This document shows, piece after piece, positions 62,886 through 64,000 of a DNA stretch of 64,000 bases; position 1 is the first letter of the stretch, and each line of letters begins with the position of its first letter. The stretch spans positions 6,240 to 70,239 of the forward strand of contig JAEOSR010000095.1 of the NCBI GenBank assembly GCA_016840285.1, read 5' to 3'. The DNA comes from Candidatus Hodarchaeota archaeon (GTDB lineage Archaea > Asgardarchaeota > Heimdallarchaeia > Hodarchaeales > Hodarchaeaceae). Below the pieces are notes generated by a model, which saw only the letters and a program-made list of their open reading frames with translations, searched no databases and was not told the origin of the DNA. The translations under genes were made by a program, and so were the position numbers.

Positions 62886-63668
62886 ATGGGCGGTTACAAG
62901 TTGGAAATATCATCTTTATTATCAGGTGGAAAACATTATGAACTCCTAATCAATTGGGATAAGAGATTATTACTCGAAATTCCCTTCTTAACAGATTTCC
63001 TTAAAGATATTCAACCTCCAATAAGAACTGTTCTGGAAGTTGGATGTGGTACAGGTCGTCATGCAGAAATTTTGCAGAACAACCTAGGATATCATCTAAC
63101 TGGTATTGACATTGAGGAAACTATGATTGAGGAGGCTAAGAAAAGAGTACCAGAAGCGGAGATGCTTGTTCATGACTTTCTAGACCCTAAAATTCTGAAT
63201 CAACGGTTATTCGATGCTATAATTAGCCTAGGAAACTCAGTAGGGTTAATTTCAGCAACATCTAATTTTGAAGTAATAATCGATAGATTCTCTCAGTTAT
63301 TAAGAAAACCAAAGGGTCTTTTGATTTTTCACTTGTTAAACACTAGTCAAGAACGTCAGGGATGGTCGACTCCTCGCTCTATCAGTACAACAGAAGGCGA
63401 ATTCATATTTTTAAGAGGATTTTCAACTACAGAGAAATTTATCCATCCAGAGATTCTTACTCTTTATAAGCTAAAGGATGAAATTAAGTGGGAGATGACA
63501 TCTACAGGCAAAGCCAACATACCTCGCATTAATCAAGGAGAAATGACTTCCCTTTTGGAAAAATATAATTTTAAGAATATCAAAGTATTCGGTGACTATC
63601 GAAAAACTCTCTTTGATCCTTCAAGTTCAATAGACATGATCTACGTCTGTGAATATCATCATCAGTAA
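62886..63668 (+). CDS. Class I SAM-dependent methyltransferase
   Basis: This 260-residue methyltransferase has motif I VLEVGCGTGRHAEIL at about 57-71 and the acidic ribose contact LTGIDIEETMIEEAKKRV. Next come MLVHDFLDPKILN and a post-core strand (LLIFHLLNTS). The second half is a beta-rich lid as found in small-molecule methyltransferases. The substrate is unknown. The message may be leaderless because of the TATA-like box placed about 23 bases upstream. Confidence 0.9.
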   Translation: MGGYKLEISSLLSGGKHYELLINWDKRLLLEIPFLTDFLKDIQPPIRTVLEVGCGTGRHAEILQNNLGYHLTGIDIEETMIEEAKKRVPEAEMLVHDFLDPKILNQRLFDAIISLGNSVGLISATSNFEVIIDRFSQLLRKPKGLLIFHLLNTSQERQGWSTPRSISTTEGEFIFLRGFSTTEKFIHPEILTLYKLKDEIKWEMTSTGKANIPRINQGEMTSLLEKYNFKNIKVFGDYRKTLFDPSSSIDMIYVCEYHHQ

Positions 63669-63869
63669 GAATTAGTTTTAGTACTTTATCTTTCAATAAG
63701 GTAGAAGTAAAATTATCAAATTTTGAATATCATGAGAATATCCTTGTTAGGCTTATTTAACTATCGTTATTTTAAGCGAAAATCCTATAAGACATTTTTC
63801 GTTCTTTTACTAATTCTGATATTTATTAACCATTTGGATAGCTATTTAATTTTTGAAAATTTGACGCAA

Positions 63870-63880
63870 TTTATATATAT
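63870..63880 (+). promoter_or_regulatory. TATA box of the TPP-enzyme gene
   Basis: TTTATATATAT about 65 bases before the ATG at 63943 is a good archaeal TATA box, predicting a start site near 63905 and a leader of about 40 bases. Confidence 0.45.
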
Positions 63881-63942
63881 TCGATTACCCTACTCATTAT
63901 AGAAGAGATTTCTGCAAAATTATTGAAGGTGTGTTTTAATTC

Positions 63943-64000
63943 ATGGTTCAAATGACTGGTGGAGAGCTTATAATAGACTGTCTTAAACAAGAAGGGATTA
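63943..64000 (+). CDS. Probable TPP-dependent enzyme, acetolactate-synthase type (5' end only)
   Basis: Only 19 codons are visible before the window ends. They read MVQMTGGELIIDCLKQEGI, which matches the extreme N-terminus of acetolactate synthase and other thiamine-pyrophosphate decarboxylase-family enzymes (M-T-G-x-E-x-hhh-x-x-L-x-x-x-G-h). A TATA box lies about 65 bases upstream. Which TPP enzyme it is cannot be decided. Confidence 0.55.
   Translation, partial: MVQMTGGELIIDCLKQEGI

Noticed and set aside
63732..63902. A 56-codon frame (ATG to TAG) with a hydrophobic segment
   Set aside because: It lacks a ribosome site, overlaps the TATA box of the following gene, and its composition is what AT-rich noncoding DNA would give.
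1..64000. tRNA, rRNA, CRISPR, insertion sequences or prophage
   Set aside because: No T-loop-like tRNA sequence, rRNA motif, regularly spaced repeat, transposase or phage protein was noticed on reading through both strands by eye. A dedicated search would be needed to exclude a short tRNA.

Overview
The window is AT-rich, densely packed archaeal DNA, most likely from an Asgard archaeon. Several kinds of evidence support this. The metabolic genes are archaeal in type: a short PurA, an AMP phosphorylase with its N-terminal domain, and a 4-hydroxybutyryl-CoA dehydratase. Signal-transduction and trafficking folds typical of Asgard genomes are present: two longin-like proteins (8885-9520 and 24001-24447) and a Roadblock/LC7 protein (58711-59100). 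There is also a CheR-type methyltransferase carrying eukaryote-like C2H2 zinc fingers (12652-13689). Many genes start with TTG or GTG behind Shine-Dalgarno sequences of the GGAGG/GGTGA kind. The placement is inferred from gene content. I cannot resolve it below phylum level, and I saw no rRNA, tRNA, CRISPR array or insertion sequence.

Layout. 1-8.5 kb (minus strand): a cut-off squalene-cyclase/prenyltransferase-repeat protein overlapping the stop of a giant four-ATPase UvrA, then two alpha/beta hydrolases, an ACT-domain protein and a possible 43-residue tail-anchored peptide. 8.9-16.4 kb: a longin-like protein, an NTF2-like protein, a Cys/Met PLP enzyme, a METTL16/RlmF-like methyltransferase, an AhpD-like protein, the CheR-zinc-finger fusion, a secreted rhodanese, 4-alpha-glucanotransferase and an HxlR regulator. 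16.5-24.4 kb: a tiny Cys/His-rich protein divergent from the HxlR gene, an MBL-fold hydrolase, a TPR protein, a three-gene ABC-2 exporter operon and the second longin-like protein. 24.7-34.1 kb: two cell-surface proteins, a zinc-ribbon/winged-helix gene pair, a FetAB-type metal exporter preceded by tandem palindromes and a hairpin, a PepD dipeptidase, a GNAT and a TauE transporter.

34.4-46.7 kb is rich in acyl-CoA and one-carbon metabolism: a 3-hydroxyacyl-CoA dehydrogenase/enoyl-CoA hydratase fusion, a thiolase, an SCP2 protein, 4-hydroxybutyryl-CoA dehydratase with all four Fe-S ligands, and a URO-D/thioredoxin fusion coupled to a CobW GTPase. An orphan DNA methyltransferase and a DHH phosphoesterase lie among them. 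46.7-58.7 kb is nucleotide metabolism: PurA, PurB, a purine-type phosphoribosyltransferase, AMP phosphorylase, a second phosphorylase without the N-terminal domain, and a tandem SIS (6-phospho-3-hexuloisomerase-like) protein. 58.7-64 kb: Roadblock, a four-helix membrane protein, a second thiolase, a Cys-rich unknown, an inositol monophosphatase-type enzyme, a methyltransferase and the first codons of a probable TPP enzyme.

Taken together, the genes fit a heterotroph or mixotroph that interconverts C4 acyl-CoAs, recycles nucleotides into pentose phosphates, handles glycogen-like glucans and displays tail-anchored surface proteins. The strongest candidates for something undescribed are the UvrA with divided accessory domains, the CheR-C2H2 fusion, the URO-D/thioredoxin-CobW pair, the phosphorylase-phosphorylase-SIS cluster, and the operator/hairpin region before fetAB.
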